DNA of 14,476 bases from Tethybacter castelli (GTDB taxonomy: Bacteria; Pseudomonadota; Gammaproteobacteria; Tethybacterales; Tethybacteraceae), in contig JAZHEJ010000012.1 of NCBI GenBank assembly GCA_036679665.1, positions 1-14,476 on the forward strand. The letters are read 5' to 3'. Numbering within the stretch: position 1 is the first letter of the stretch; every line of letters begins with the position of its first letter. Below, piece after piece: positions 5,931-13,339 of the stretch. Position numbers and translations under genes: made by a program. The notes beneath the pieces were generated by a model. It was not told where the DNA came from. It worked only from the letters and a program-made list of their open reading frames with translations, and made no database searches.

Positions 5931-7037
5931 ATGTCAAATTGGACCGGCAAAGCAACCGCGCTCGCGTTGTTGTTATGTAGTGCGCTAGTTATCATCTGGT
6001 TAGCTAGCGTACGCAACGGTTTGCTGTTTTTGGTCGGTGCCGGGATCGGCATCGTGATGGTGGCAACCGGAATAGGTTTTACCGGCGCTTGGCGACGTTT
6101 TATCGTACGTCGCGAACCGCAAGGTTTTATTACCACGTTATTTTTACTTGCGCTAGCTAGCGTGGTGTTCATCCCGGCCCTCGCCGGCATTGACGGGACA
6201 ATCGGCAATCTGGCGCCGGCGGGTATCTCGGTACTTGTCGGCGCGTTGATCTTCGGGATTGGTATGCAGCTTGGCGGTGGTTGCGGCTCAGGTACGTTAA
6301 TTGGCGCCGGCGGTGGTTCACTTTCGTCCCTGTTTGTGCTGTTGTTCTTTTTGCCCGGCTCTTTACTTGGCACAATCCATCTACCTTGGTGGATTAGCAC
6401 TCCCAACCTTGGAGTGGTTGACATCACCGACTATTTAGGACAATCTATAACCATCATCGTCCAGATCGCGCTGTTCGCTTTAGTCGGGTTTGCGGCCGTA
6501 AAAATCTCTCGCAACCAAAACGGCGCTGTCACCTGGCGTCCTAGCAAAGAATTGATTATCGGCTCAGTCGCGGTGGTGGTGCTCGCTTTTGCGGCACTGT
6601 TTATTTCAGGACGGATGTGGTCAATTACTTTTGCGCACGCCTTGTGGGCTGCCAAATTAGCTGATCTGGCCGGAGTCAATGTCAATGGCATAGAATTTTG
6701 GACGTATGCGTATCCTGCCAACGCGCTAAGCAACAGTGTGCTCGCTGATGTCACCTCAATCACCAACATGGGCCTGCTAGCGGGAGTTGCTGCGCTTGCG
6801 TTGTGGGTGGGCAAAAACAAACAAGCGACCGCGGTAAAAGTTCCACCATTGATAGCCGCTGCGCTAGGAGGATTTCTTATGGGTTACGGAGCTCGTTTAG
6901 CTTTCGGCTGTAACATCGGGGCGCTGTTTTCCGGCTCTGGTTCAGCCTCATTGCACGCTTGGTTATGGTTTGGCGCCGCATGGATCGGCTGTCATTTAGG
7001 CATTCGTCTGCGACCGCACTTTCAGCTGGTTAACTGA
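5931..7037 (+). CDS. YeeE/YedE family (TsuA-like) sulfur-compound permease
   Basis: The product has 368 residues and is strongly hydrophobic with about nine to ten membrane spans. Two internally related Gly/Cys motifs identify the family: GMQLGGGCGSG near 111-121 (Cys118) and YGARLAFGCNIG near 319-330 (Cys327). Characterised members such as TsuA import thiosulfate by relaying it past conserved cysteines in the pore. Cys16 and Cys354 are the only other cysteines; which of the four correspond to the TsuA pathway residues needs an alignment. The ATG at 5931 follows a hairpin rather than a Shine-Dalgarno sequence. The gene lies between a periplasmic rhodanese and a Cys-rich microprotein whose start codon shares its first base with this stop (TGATG). 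Thiosulfate is the likeliest substrate by family and context, but other YedE relatives serve selenium or other sulfur compounds. Confidence 0.9.
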   Translation: MSNWTGKATALALLLCSALVIIWLASVRNGLLFLVGAGIGIVMVATGIGFTGAWRRFIVRREPQGFITTLFLLALASVVFIPALAGIDGTIGNLAPAGISVLVGALIFGIGMQLGGGCGSGTLIGAGGGSLSSLFVLLFFLPGSLLGTIHLPWWISTPNLGVVDITDYLGQSITIIVQIALFALVGFAAVKISRNQNGAVTWRPSKELIIGSVAVVVLAFAALFISGRMWSITFAHALWAAKLADLAGVNVNGIEFWTYAYPANALSNSVLADVTSITNMGLLAGVAALALWVGKNKQATAVKVPPLIAAALGGFLMGYGARLAFGCNIGALFSGSGSASLHAWLWFGAAWIGCHLGIRLRPHFQLVN

Positions 7038-7216
7038 TGTACATCACACGTACTATGGTCATTGGCTTGTTGCTACTAATTTTAGTGGCATTTACATTAG
7101 CCGATCACACCAAACGAGTTGAGCCGGATCATTCCGCACTGGAGGTATGGCGCGTCTCCGGAGCCGCCAACGCCTGTGCTCCGTGCGGGGCAATTTGCGA
7201 CCAAGACGACGGCTAA
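7037..7216 (+). CDS. Cys-rich membrane-anchored or secreted microprotein
   Basis: The product has 59 residues and no family I recognise. Residues 7-22 form a Leu/Ile/Val-rich hydrophobic segment, either a signal peptide (possible cleavage after TLA, 20-22) or a membrane anchor. It is followed by a short polar linker and a C-terminal tail ACAPCGAIC with cysteines at 47, 50 and 54 and an acidic end. CAPC resembles the CxPC redox motif of thioredoxin-like proteins, but 59 residues are too few for that fold. Reality of the gene is supported by the 1-base overlap of its ATG with the permease stop (translational coupling), the coherent membrane-plus-Cys layout, and a stop that ends neatly against the converging DUF924 gene. 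A role in accepting or presenting sulfane sulfur for the rhodanese and permease, or in binding a metal, is inference from context. Confidence 0.7.
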   Translation: MYITRTMVIGLLLLILVAFTLADHTKRVEPDHSALEVWRVSGAANACAPCGAICDQDDG

Positions 7217-7821
7217 CCCTGCCCGTAACTTATACCGCTGTCATCAATCCACTTCTGCTCTTGGGGACTAGTTTCGCGTCCTAGCGCTTTATTGCGATAG
7301 GGAAATCTGCCAAAGCGCGCCACTATGTCGCGATGCTCCATGGCAAATTTAACTTGGCTTGCGGCAAATTCTTCAAGCTCCGGCGGGCACTGTTGACCTA
7401 GTTCGGTAAAACGGCGAACTCCTTCTTCTTGCAACGCGATATCTTCAGCGTGCATAAGCGGCATCAGCGCGAACATCCGTTCCGCCGGCCACAATCGCAT
7501 AATACGCCCTTCGGTACCTAACAAGTCCAAGGTCATAGTTTGCGCCATGCTGTCGCCCAAGAACGCCGCGGCGGCACCGCGATAGATATTGCGCGGCAAC
7601 TGATCCAAAGTCAGGATAAGCGCGACAATCAACCGATCATCCGTAGCAAATTCTTGCCCCTTGCCAGCTAGCGCATCTTCAACCAATCCAGTATAGTTTT
7701 CCTTTAGTTGGTTATCAAATTCCTTGCCGCCGGAAAACCATCGTTTGGCATCTTCTTCAGACGGCCACTGCTCTTGGCGCGGCAGCCAAAATTCATGTAG
7801 TGCCAGTAAGCGGTCGCGCAT
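7213..7821 (-). CDS. DUF924 family protein
   Basis: The product has 202 residues, probably soluble and all-helical. It shows the family hallmarks: an N-terminal FW, KRWF and EFD pattern (residues 11-36), LDQLPRNIYRG at 72-82, PLMHAED at 121-127, and RFGRFPYRNKALGR at 169-182. The family is widespread in proteobacteria and is related in fold to tetratricopeptide-like helical proteins; its biochemical function is not established. The ATG at 7821 fits the family N-terminus and lies 12 bases after a perfect TATAAT. The 3' end overlaps the Cys-rich microprotein by 4 bases, tail to tail, leaving no room for a conventional terminator between the converging transcripts. It is not obviously linked to phosphate or sulfur functions. 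Confidence 0.9.
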   Translation of the reverse strand: MRDRLLALHEFWLPRQEQWPSEEDAKRWFSGGKEFDNQLKENYTGLVEDALAGKGQEFATDDRLIVALILTLDQLPRNIYRGAAAAFLGDSMAQTMTLDLLGTEGRIMRLWPAERMFALMPLMHAEDIALQEEGVRRFTELGQQCPPELEEFAASQVKFAMEHRDIVARFGRFPYRNKALGRETSPQEQKWIDDSGISYGQG

Positions 7822-7833
7822 CGTAATCGCGTT

Positions 7834-7839
7834 ATTATA
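7834..7839 (-). promoter_or_regulatory. -10 element of the DUF924 gene
   Basis: A perfect TATAAT (7839-7834 on the minus strand) ends 12 bases before the ATG at 7821, giving a predicted leader of about 6 bases with no room for a Shine-Dalgarno sequence. I see no good -35 at the proper distance. The geometry matches that of valS. Confidence 0.55.
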
Positions 7840-7929
7840 GGCAGTGCGTTGTTGGAACCGACATTAAGACACCTTTATTATTTGCCCAACGTTAATTTTG
7901 GGGGTAAATTTTTGCGCGGCGCGATATGA

Positions 7930-7946
7930 TTTGGCCATTAGCCAAA
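7930..7946 (-). other. Hairpin just after the hinT stop (3' end of the pst operon)
   Basis: Read on the minus strand, TTTGGC, a TAATG loop and GCCAAA form a 6-bp stem beginning 4 bases after the hinT stop. No U-run follows, so it is not a canonical intrinsic terminator. It may protect the mRNA 3' end or be part of a Rho-dependent end. The remaining bases up to the DUF924 start hold no gene. Confidence 0.4.
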
Positions 7947-7949
7947 CGA

Positions 7950-8324
7950 CTATGGCAGCATACGTCCCAGATCCTTGCCGGCTAAGATGTGCCAATGAAG
8001 ATGCTCAACTTCCTGGCGCGCGTCGGCACCGTTGTTTACGATAAGCCGATAGCCGTCAGCTAAATCCAGCTGTTTCACCACGGTACCGATCGCATCATAA
8101 CAGGCGAGATTTTCTTCCGTTGTGGCATTGGCGACAAAATCCGTCAGGTTCGCATAGGCGCCTTTGGGAATAACCAACACGTGCACCGGCGCTTGCGGCG
8201 CGATGTCGCGCAACGCCAGCGCATGCTGATTTTCAAACACCTTGTCGCACGGCAGTTCGCCACGTAACACCCGGGCAAAAATATTGTGCGGATCGTAACT
8301 TGCCTTGTTATTTTTATCAGTCAT
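7950..8324 (-). CDS. hinT: HinT-type HIT family nucleoside phosphoramidase
   Basis: The product has 124 residues, the usual size. HIT proteins of this branch hydrolyse purine nucleoside 5'-phosphoramidates, including adenylated lysyl intermediates, to release NMP. The histidine triad is HLHWH at 108-112 (His108, 110, 112), followed by ILAGKDLGRML, the typical HinT C-terminus. The N-terminal half has the expected NIFARVLRGELPCDKVFE and IAPQAPVHVLVIPK stretches. The frame is open upstream to an ATG at 8411, but that lies inside phoU. The ATG at 8324 gives the family N-terminus and overlaps the phoU stop by 8 bases (ATGACTGA), implying translational coupling. Placement as the last gene of a phosphate operon is unusual: hinT is often a stand-alone gene near other loci. 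Confidence 0.93.
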   Translation of the reverse strand: MTDKNNKASYDPHNIFARVLRGELPCDKVFENQHALALRDIAPQAPVHVLVIPKGAYANLTDFVANATTEENLACYDAIGTVVKQLDLADGYRLIVNNGADARQEVEHLHWHILAGKDLGRMLP

Positions 8325-9003
8325 CTTGAACGCTTGTCGTGAGTTTTTCGCCGGTTTTTTGAAAATAAATCTCTTCGGCCAGATTTTTGATTTTGTCGCC
8401 AATTCGTTCAAAATTCTTGGCGATTAACAATGCGTTGATTAAAGTTACCCGGTCGTAATTAGCCGACTTGTCGACGATCTGCTCCATAATCGACTTGTAC
8501 TGATCGTTGGTTTCGATATCCATCTTCCAGATCTGCGCGCAACGGGCCGGTTCATCAGCTTTGACCGCGTCAATGATTTCACCCAACATCACGTGGACTT
8601 GCTGGCCAAGCTTGAGTAGTCCAGGTTGAAGCGGCTTTACTGAAACGTGATTTTTTTGCAACCAACGCAAGCGGCGGCAAATATTTTTGGCATGGTCAGC
8701 CAGCCGCTCAAGATCAGCCGCAACTTTGATTGAACTCATCAGCGCGTGTAGATCCGACGCCACCGGCTGATAACGAGCCACGCACACCGCCACCGTTTCG
8801 CTAATCTTCAGCTCAAGCTCGTTAATAACCTCATCACAGGCGATCACCCGTTTGGCAGCGGCGATGTTACCGCTGTCTAGCGCTTCGCAGGTATCGCGTA
8901 TCGCCTGTTCACAAGCGTTGACCATGTCGTTTAGCTGCGCGCCAAGTTCCTCTAGCAGCTCGTTAAAACCAGGATTGGTGTGTAATGTCGGTATAAAGCT
9001 CAT
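8317..9003 (-). CDS. phoU: Phosphate signalling regulator PhoU
   Basis: The product has 228 residues and is a cytoplasmic all-helical protein with two three-helix repeats. The two metal-binding signature motifs are ERLADHAKN at 99-107 and ERIGDKIKN at 199-207, exactly 100 residues apart, one per repeat. PhoU links the PstSCAB transporter to the histidine kinase PhoR, keeping PhoB inactive when phosphate is plentiful, and it limits phosphate uptake. The ATG at 9003 lies 27 bases after the pstB stop with no clear Shine-Dalgarno sequence, in the normal pst operon position. The 3' end overlaps hinT by 8 bases. phoR and phoB are not in the window. Confidence 0.95.
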   Translation of the reverse strand: MSFIPTLHTNPGFNELLEELGAQLNDMVNACEQAIRDTCEALDSGNIAAAKRVIACDEVINELELKISETVAVCVARYQPVASDLHALMSSIKVAADLERLADHAKNICRRLRWLQKNHVSVKPLQPGLLKLGQQVHVMLGEIIDAVKADEPARCAQIWKMDIETNDQYKSIMEQIVDKSANYDRVTLINALLIAKNFERIGDKIKNLAEEIYFQKTGEKLTTSVQDD

Positions 9004-9030
9004 AATATCGTGCCGGTTATTTGCATCGCG

Positions 9031-9828
9031 CTAACCATAGCGCCCGGAAATATAATCTTCGGTTCTTTTTTCATGCGGATGATTAAAGATTTTATCGGTT
9101 GTGCCATATTCGATCATTTCACCCAGATACAAAAACGCGGTGTAGGCCGAAGTTCGAGCGGCCTGTTGCATTGAATGGGTTACGATAATAATCGTATAGT
9201 CCTGCTTCAATTCAAACATCAGCTCTTCAATCCGTGCGGTCGCGATCGGGTCAAGCGCCGAACAAGGTTCATCCATCAAAATCACTTCCGGTGAAACCGC
9301 GATCGCCCGCGCGATGCACAAGCGTTGTTGCTGGCCGCCTGACAATCGAGTGCCGCGCTCGTTGAGTTTGTCCTTGACCTCATCCCACAAACTAGCGCTG
9401 CGTAAACTACGTTCAACGATTTCAGCCAAGTCCGCCGCGTTGGTTACTCCGTGTAAGCGCGGGCCGTATGCGACATTATCCCAAACCGATTTGGGAAACG
9501 GATTAGGCTTCTGGAACACCATCCCCACCCGCGACCGCAACTCGACGACGTCGAATCCGTCCCGGTGAATTTCCTCGCCGCGCAGCTTGATTGAACCGGT
9601 TATCCGACAACCTTCAACTTCGTCATTCATGCGGTTGAAGCTACGCAACAACGTTGATTTACCACATCCTGAAGGGCCAATTAGCGCTGTGATTTGCTGG
9701 TTGGCTATACCAAAGCTGATATTTTTTACCGCCTGAAAGTTCTCGTAATAGATGTTTACATCCGCCACGGTCAAAGCGCACGAATCTTCACTTAGCGTTT
9801 CAGGAGGTGCAATCTCGTCGCTTACCAT
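9031..9828 (-). CDS. pstB: Phosphate ABC transporter ATP-binding protein PstB
   Basis: The product has 265 residues and is the cytoplasmic ATPase that powers phosphate import through PstC-PstA. Walker A is GPSGCGKST at 51-59, the Q-loop is in VFQKPNPFPKS (104-114, a PstB hallmark), the ABC signature is LSGGQQQR at 162-169, Walker B is VILMDEP at 182-188, and the switch histidine is His218 in VTHSMQQAAR. The frame is open upstream to 9951, but that would add 41 residues read from within pstA. The ATG at 9828 overlaps the pstA stop by 7 bases (ATGGTAA) and gives the family length. The product is complete with all catalytic residues intact. Confidence 0.97.
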   Translation of the reverse strand: MVSDEIAPPETLSEDSCALTVADVNIYYENFQAVKNISFGIANQQITALIGPSGCGKSTLLRSFNRMNDEVEGCRITGSIKLRGEEIHRDGFDVVELRSRVGMVFQKPNPFPKSVWDNVAYGPRLHGVTNAADLAEIVERSLRSASLWDEVKDKLNERGTRLSGGQQQRLCIARAIAVSPEVILMDEPCSALDPIATARIEELMFELKQDYTIIIVTHSMQQAARTSAYTAFLYLGEMIEYGTTDKIFNHPHEKRTEDYISGRYG

Positions 9829-11063
9829 TTGAATTCCAATTTGCGACGAAGATAGATCGCTATCGCATTCATTGCCAACAAAAACACTATAAGCACGCAA
9901 CTTGCCAGTGCCGCGCGTTCTAAAAAACCGCGTTCCGGGCTGTCTGACCACAAGAAAATCTGCACCGGCAGTACGGTGGCGGCATCAGTAAATCCGGCGG
10001 GTATGTCAGTGATAAACGCGACCATACCGATCATCAACAACGGAGCGGTTTCGCCCAGAGCCTGTGCCATACCGATGATCGTGCCGGTCAGAATGCCAGG
10101 CATGGCAAGTGGCACAACATGGTGAAACACGCCTTGGAGGCGCGTTGCGCCCAAAGCCATGGCGCCGCTTAGCAAACTAGGAGGCACAGCCTTGAGCGCT
10201 GCGCGCGCAGCGATGATAATAGTCGGCAAGGTCATCAAGGCCAACACCAAACCGCCAACCAGCGGGGTTGAGCGCGGAACTCCCAGCACGCTAATAAACA
10301 CTGCCAACCCGAGCAACCCCATTATGATTGACGGTACCGCGGCAAGGTTATTAATGTTGATTTCGATAAAGTCGAACAATCGGTTGCGCGGTGCGAACAT
10401 CTCCAGGTAGACCGCGGCGCCGATCGCTATTGGAAAACAAGTGATAAAGGTGATCATCAAAGTCAAAAATGTTCCGAATAACGCGCCGCCGATACCGGCA
10501 AGCTCCGGGTCGCGCGAATCTCCCGCAGTAAAAAAACGACTGTTGAAAGTACCTCTGATCAGCTTTTGTTCAGCCATTTGATCAAGCACCAAGGTCTGGA
10601 CATCACTAAACGGACTTGCGACGTGCTCATCATGGTTTTTGTTCAGGTATTCTGCAACTAGGGCACTGGCCGGCAACCAAATTTTCTGCACCGTTCCGAT
10701 CAATTCTGGTTGTTCAGCCACCATGTCGCGTAAAACCTGCGCCGCGCCAAAACTTACCAGCGCATTCAAATCGCGACGCTGGCGGCGACTGCTTGCTTGT
10801 TGGGGAAATTCCGAGCGTAATGCGGTCTTGACCAAACTCGAGTACTTGAGTAAATCATTTTGGTTAGCGGTGCCAACCATCTGCGGGTCAAAATGTATAG
10901 CCAGTTCAATCTGCGCTCCACGAAGCGCGTCAGCTCCGGTAAATGCCACGTTTGCGATCAAAGAAAACAAAAATATCAATGCCAGCCCGATGGATGTTTT
11001 GCCTAACCAGACTAAGCGACGCTGGTTGCGGTAGCGATGGGCGAGAGCCGTGCGCCTAATCAT
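9822..11063 (-). CDS. pstA: Phosphate ABC transporter permease PstA (long form)
   Basis: The product has 413 residues. After a basic N-terminus and a first membrane span (about residues 24-43), a hydrophilic stretch of about 145 residues (45-190) is predicted to be periplasmic. The remaining part is a binding-protein-dependent transport domain with about five spans. The EAA coupling loop (ALGATRLQGVFHHVVPLAMPG) is near residues 303-323, and the conserved GMAQALGETAPLL follows at 331-343. E. coli PstA is about 296 residues and lacks this insert, but long PstA proteins are known in other gammaproteobacteria. The ATG at 11063 overlaps the pstC stop by 8 bases (ATGATTAG); an ATG 12 codons earlier is possible but lies deeper in pstC. 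The product pairs with PstC to form the membrane channel. Confidence 0.94.
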   Translation of the reverse strand: MIRRTALAHRYRNQRRLVWLGKTSIGLALIFLFSLIANVAFTGADALRGAQIELAIHFDPQMVGTANQNDLLKYSSLVKTALRSEFPQQASSRRQRRDLNALVSFGAAQVLRDMVAEQPELIGTVQKIWLPASALVAEYLNKNHDEHVASPFSDVQTLVLDQMAEQKLIRGTFNSRFFTAGDSRDPELAGIGGALFGTFLTLMITFITCFPIAIGAAVYLEMFAPRNRLFDFIEININNLAAVPSIIMGLLGLAVFISVLGVPRSTPLVGGLVLALMTLPTIIIAARAALKAVPPSLLSGAMALGATRLQGVFHHVVPLAMPGILTGTIIGMAQALGETAPLLMIGMVAFITDIPAGFTDAATVLPVQIFLWSDSPERGFLERAALASCVLIVFLLAMNAIAIYLRRKLEFKW

Positions 11064-12207
11064 AGCGTTCTTGATATTTACGCACAATGCGCAACGCACA
11101 AAAATTCAAGGCCAAGGTCAACGCGAACAAAATCAAACCCAGCGCAAAAGCGGCTAACGTCTTGGGATCATCGAAAGTCTGGTCGCCAACCAATAAAGTT
11201 ACGATCTGCACTGTCACCGTCGTTACCGCCTCTAATGGATTGAGAGTCAGATTGGCGGCAAGTCCGGCTGCCATCACCACGATCATGGTTTCGCCGACGG
11301 CGCGGGAAAAAGCCAAGATAAAGCTTGCGACGATACCGGGTAAAGCTGCCGGAACCACAATTTGTAATGCGGTTTCACCGTGGGTTGCGCCAAGCGAAAG
11401 CGACCCGTTGCGTAAATCCTGCGGTACCGCGAATAAAGCGTCCTCTGACAACGAAGCGACAAACGGGATCGTCATCACTCCGATAACTACCCCGGCGGCA
11501 AGCGCGCTTTCACCAGAAATCCCGATGCCTACCGTGGAACCAAGCTCACGTAACAACGGACTTAAAGTTGCGACCGCAAAAAAACCATAGACCACGGTAG
11601 GTATTCCGGCGAGAAACTCTAAACCCGGCTTGACGCTGTCACGCACTTGTTTGGAAGCAAATTCAGACAAGTAAATGGCCGAAAACAGACCCACCGGAAT
11701 ACTCAATATCATCGCGATAAAAGAAATCAATAAGGTACCAGTTATCAGCGGGATAATTCCGAACGAACCGCTCGCCCCGGCTTGATCATCACGGATCGCT
11801 ATTTGCGGACTCCATTCCAGGCTGAAGAAAAATTCCCTAATCGGAACCTGACGGAAAAATTGGATGGATTCTGCCAGTACCGTATAGACGATGCCAATCG
11901 TGGTCAATACCGCAACCGCGGCACATACCGCCAGCATTCCGATCGCGATGCGCTCATAACCGCGGCGCGGCGTTAGCTTCAATTCCACTAAATGCCGTCC
12001 GTACCATGCTCCACCACATGCGCACAGAACAAACAACATCAGCCTCAGCCACCCGGGTACCGATACTCCAAAGTGTCCTGCCAACCAGATAAACATACCG
12101 GTGATACCAGCTACGACTACCGTAGCGGTAGCGGCACACCCTATGTATGCTGCCACGCCGTGCGAAGCAATTAATTCTTGCTCGGTGCGCTGTCCGCTAC
12201 TAATCAT
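11056..12207 (-). CDS. pstC: Phosphate ABC transporter permease PstC
   Basis: The product has 383 residues. Two N-terminal spans (about 20-44 and 54-70) precede the family core, then a span near 88-112. The transport domain begins at about residue 150 with SFGIIPLITGTLLISF and carries the EAA loop SLGATHGETALQIVVPAALPG at 271-291 and SRAVGETMIVVMAAGL at 301-316. E. coli PstC is about 319 residues; the extra length is at the N-terminus and resembles that of other gammaproteobacteria with long-form PstCA. The ATG at 12207 is preceded by AAAGAAA, not a strong Shine-Dalgarno sequence. The 70-base gap to pstS contains mutually exclusive hairpins that may set PstC expression relative to PstS. Confidence 0.94.
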   Translation of the reverse strand: MISSGQRTEQELIASHGVAAYIGCAATATVVVAGITGMFIWLAGHFGVSVPGWLRLMLFVLCACGGAWYGRHLVELKLTPRRGYERIAIGMLAVCAAVAVLTTIGIVYTVLAESIQFFRQVPIREFFFSLEWSPQIAIRDDQAGASGSFGIIPLITGTLLISFIAMILSIPVGLFSAIYLSEFASKQVRDSVKPGLEFLAGIPTVVYGFFAVATLSPLLRELGSTVGIGISGESALAAGVVIGVMTIPFVASLSEDALFAVPQDLRNGSLSLGATHGETALQIVVPAALPGIVASFILAFSRAVGETMIVVMAAGLAANLTLNPLEAVTTVTVQIVTLLVGDQTFDDPKTLAAFALGLILFALTLALNFCALRIVRKYQERYD

Positions 12208-12228
12208 TTTCTTTAGCTATCAGGCAAG

Positions 12229-12278
12229 ATCAGTACATTTTATGGAAGCAACTTGCATTAGTGTACTGATACCAGTAC
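12229..12278 (-). promoter_or_regulatory. Alternative hairpins between pstS and pstC
   Basis: Three copies of one 6-base word alternate in orientation: cagtac at 12231-12236, gtactg at 12263-12268 and cagtac at 12273-12278 (plus strand). In the mRNA (minus strand) the middle segment can pair either with the upstream one, giving a 6-bp stem with a 4-base loop that begins at the pstS stop, or with the downstream one, giving a perfect 9-bp stem (12229-12237 with 12262-12270) and a 24-base loop. The two folds exclude each other. A long-loop hairpin just after pstS would suit 3'-end protection of pstS mRNA; a switch is also possible. Confidence 0.55.
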
Positions 12279-13333
12279 TAAAAAAACGCTTTGATCGCGG
12301 TTCTGACTTTAATCAACTCGCTATTTGGTAAAGGCACAAGACCACGCTCAGCCAAAAAGCCGTCCGGTCCCATCGACGCTTCGGATGCATAAAAATCAAT
12401 GAATTTACTAAGTGTTGGTAGCTGTTGCGCGTTTTCGGACTTTACATATATGAATAACGGACGCGACAACGGATAACTTCCCGCTTCGATTGATTCAAAA
12501 GTCGGTACCGCTCCATCGATCGGCACCCCGGCTATCTTGTCTAGATTGGCCTCTAAAAACGAATACCCGAATATACCCACGGATTCAGGATTGGACACCA
12601 AGCGCTGGATAATCAGATTATCGTTTTCCCCAGCTTCGATAAATGCGCCATCCTCACGGATCGCGCTACAGACAGTATTGAAACGTTCTTCATCGATTGC
12701 TTTGACCTTGTCCATATGTGCCGCTTCCTTGCAACCTTCTTCCATCGCCAGTTCAACAAACGCATCGCGGGTGCCTGATGTCGGCGGCGGGCCGTATACC
12801 CGAATCTCCTGATCAGGCAATGACGGATCAATACTGCTCCATTGCTGATGCTGATTAAAGGATAGGTTGCCTGAAGCATCAGGCAATTCACGCGCCAGTG
12901 CGGTAAACAACTGTTCGCGGCTCAACCGTATCGTTCCGGTTCCCAAGCTTTGTCCCAGGACAATTCCGTCAAAGCCGATTTTGATCTCCAACGGCTCACT
13001 TATGCCATTATCGGCGCACAGCTTTACTTCCGAATCCTTGATTGGACGCGATGCGTTACTGATGTCCGGATAATCCGAGCCTATTCCCGCGCAAAACAGT
13101 TTAAAACCACCCCCTGTGCCGGTCGACTCGATTTTCGGTGTCGTGCCACCAAACACCTGACTGAAACGTTCAGCTACCAATGAGGTAAACGGATACACCG
13201 TTGACGAACCGACAACTGACAGCGACTGTGACTGCGCATTGGCTATCATCATTGATAACAGACCTGCCAAAGTAAGGCCTTTCATCAGATGCCACTTATA
13301 AGCTAGGCACAATAAAGTATTCGAAATGGTCAT
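12278..13333 (-). CDS. pstS: Periplasmic phosphate-binding protein PstS
   Basis: The product has 351 residues and is the substrate-binding component that captures phosphate and delivers it to PstCA. The signal peptide is long: a 16-residue N-terminal extension precedes MKG and a hydrophobic core LTLAGLLSMMIA, with cleavage likely near ANAQS (about residue 35). The mature protein opens with the phosphate-binding loop VVGSSTVYPF. STGTGGGFKLFC and GPPPTSGTRDAF supply the other ligand-contact segments of the family. The ATG at 13333 is fixed by a strong AAGGAG six bases upstream; without that site Met17 would look equally plausible. It is the first gene of the operon and is separated from pstC by a hairpin region, in keeping with its usual excess over the transporter. 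Confidence 0.95.
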   Translation of the reverse strand: MTISNTLLCLAYKWHLMKGLTLAGLLSMMIANAQSQSLSVVGSSTVYPFTSLVAERFSQVFGGTTPKIESTGTGGGFKLFCAGIGSDYPDISNASRPIKDSEVKLCADNGISEPLEIKIGFDGIVLGQSLGTGTIRLSREQLFTALARELPDASGNLSFNQHQQWSSIDPSLPDQEIRVYGPPPTSGTRDAFVELAMEEGCKEAAHMDKVKAIDEERFNTVCSAIREDGAFIEAGENDNLIIQRLVSNPESVGIFGYSFLEANLDKIAGVPIDGAVPTFESIEAGSYPLSRPLFIYVKSENAQQLPTLSKFIDFYASEASMGPDGFLAERGLVPLPNSELIKVRTAIKAFF

Positions 13334-13339
13334 GAATAT

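Noticed and set aside
8325..8411. Longer HinT starting at 8411
   Set aside because: The additional 29 residues are read out of frame through the phoU 3' end and have no family match; the coupled start at 8324 fits.
9829..9951. Longer PstB starting at 9951
   Set aside because: It is an out-of-frame reading of the pstA 3' end; the ATG at 9828 with the 7-base overlap gives the normal PstB length.
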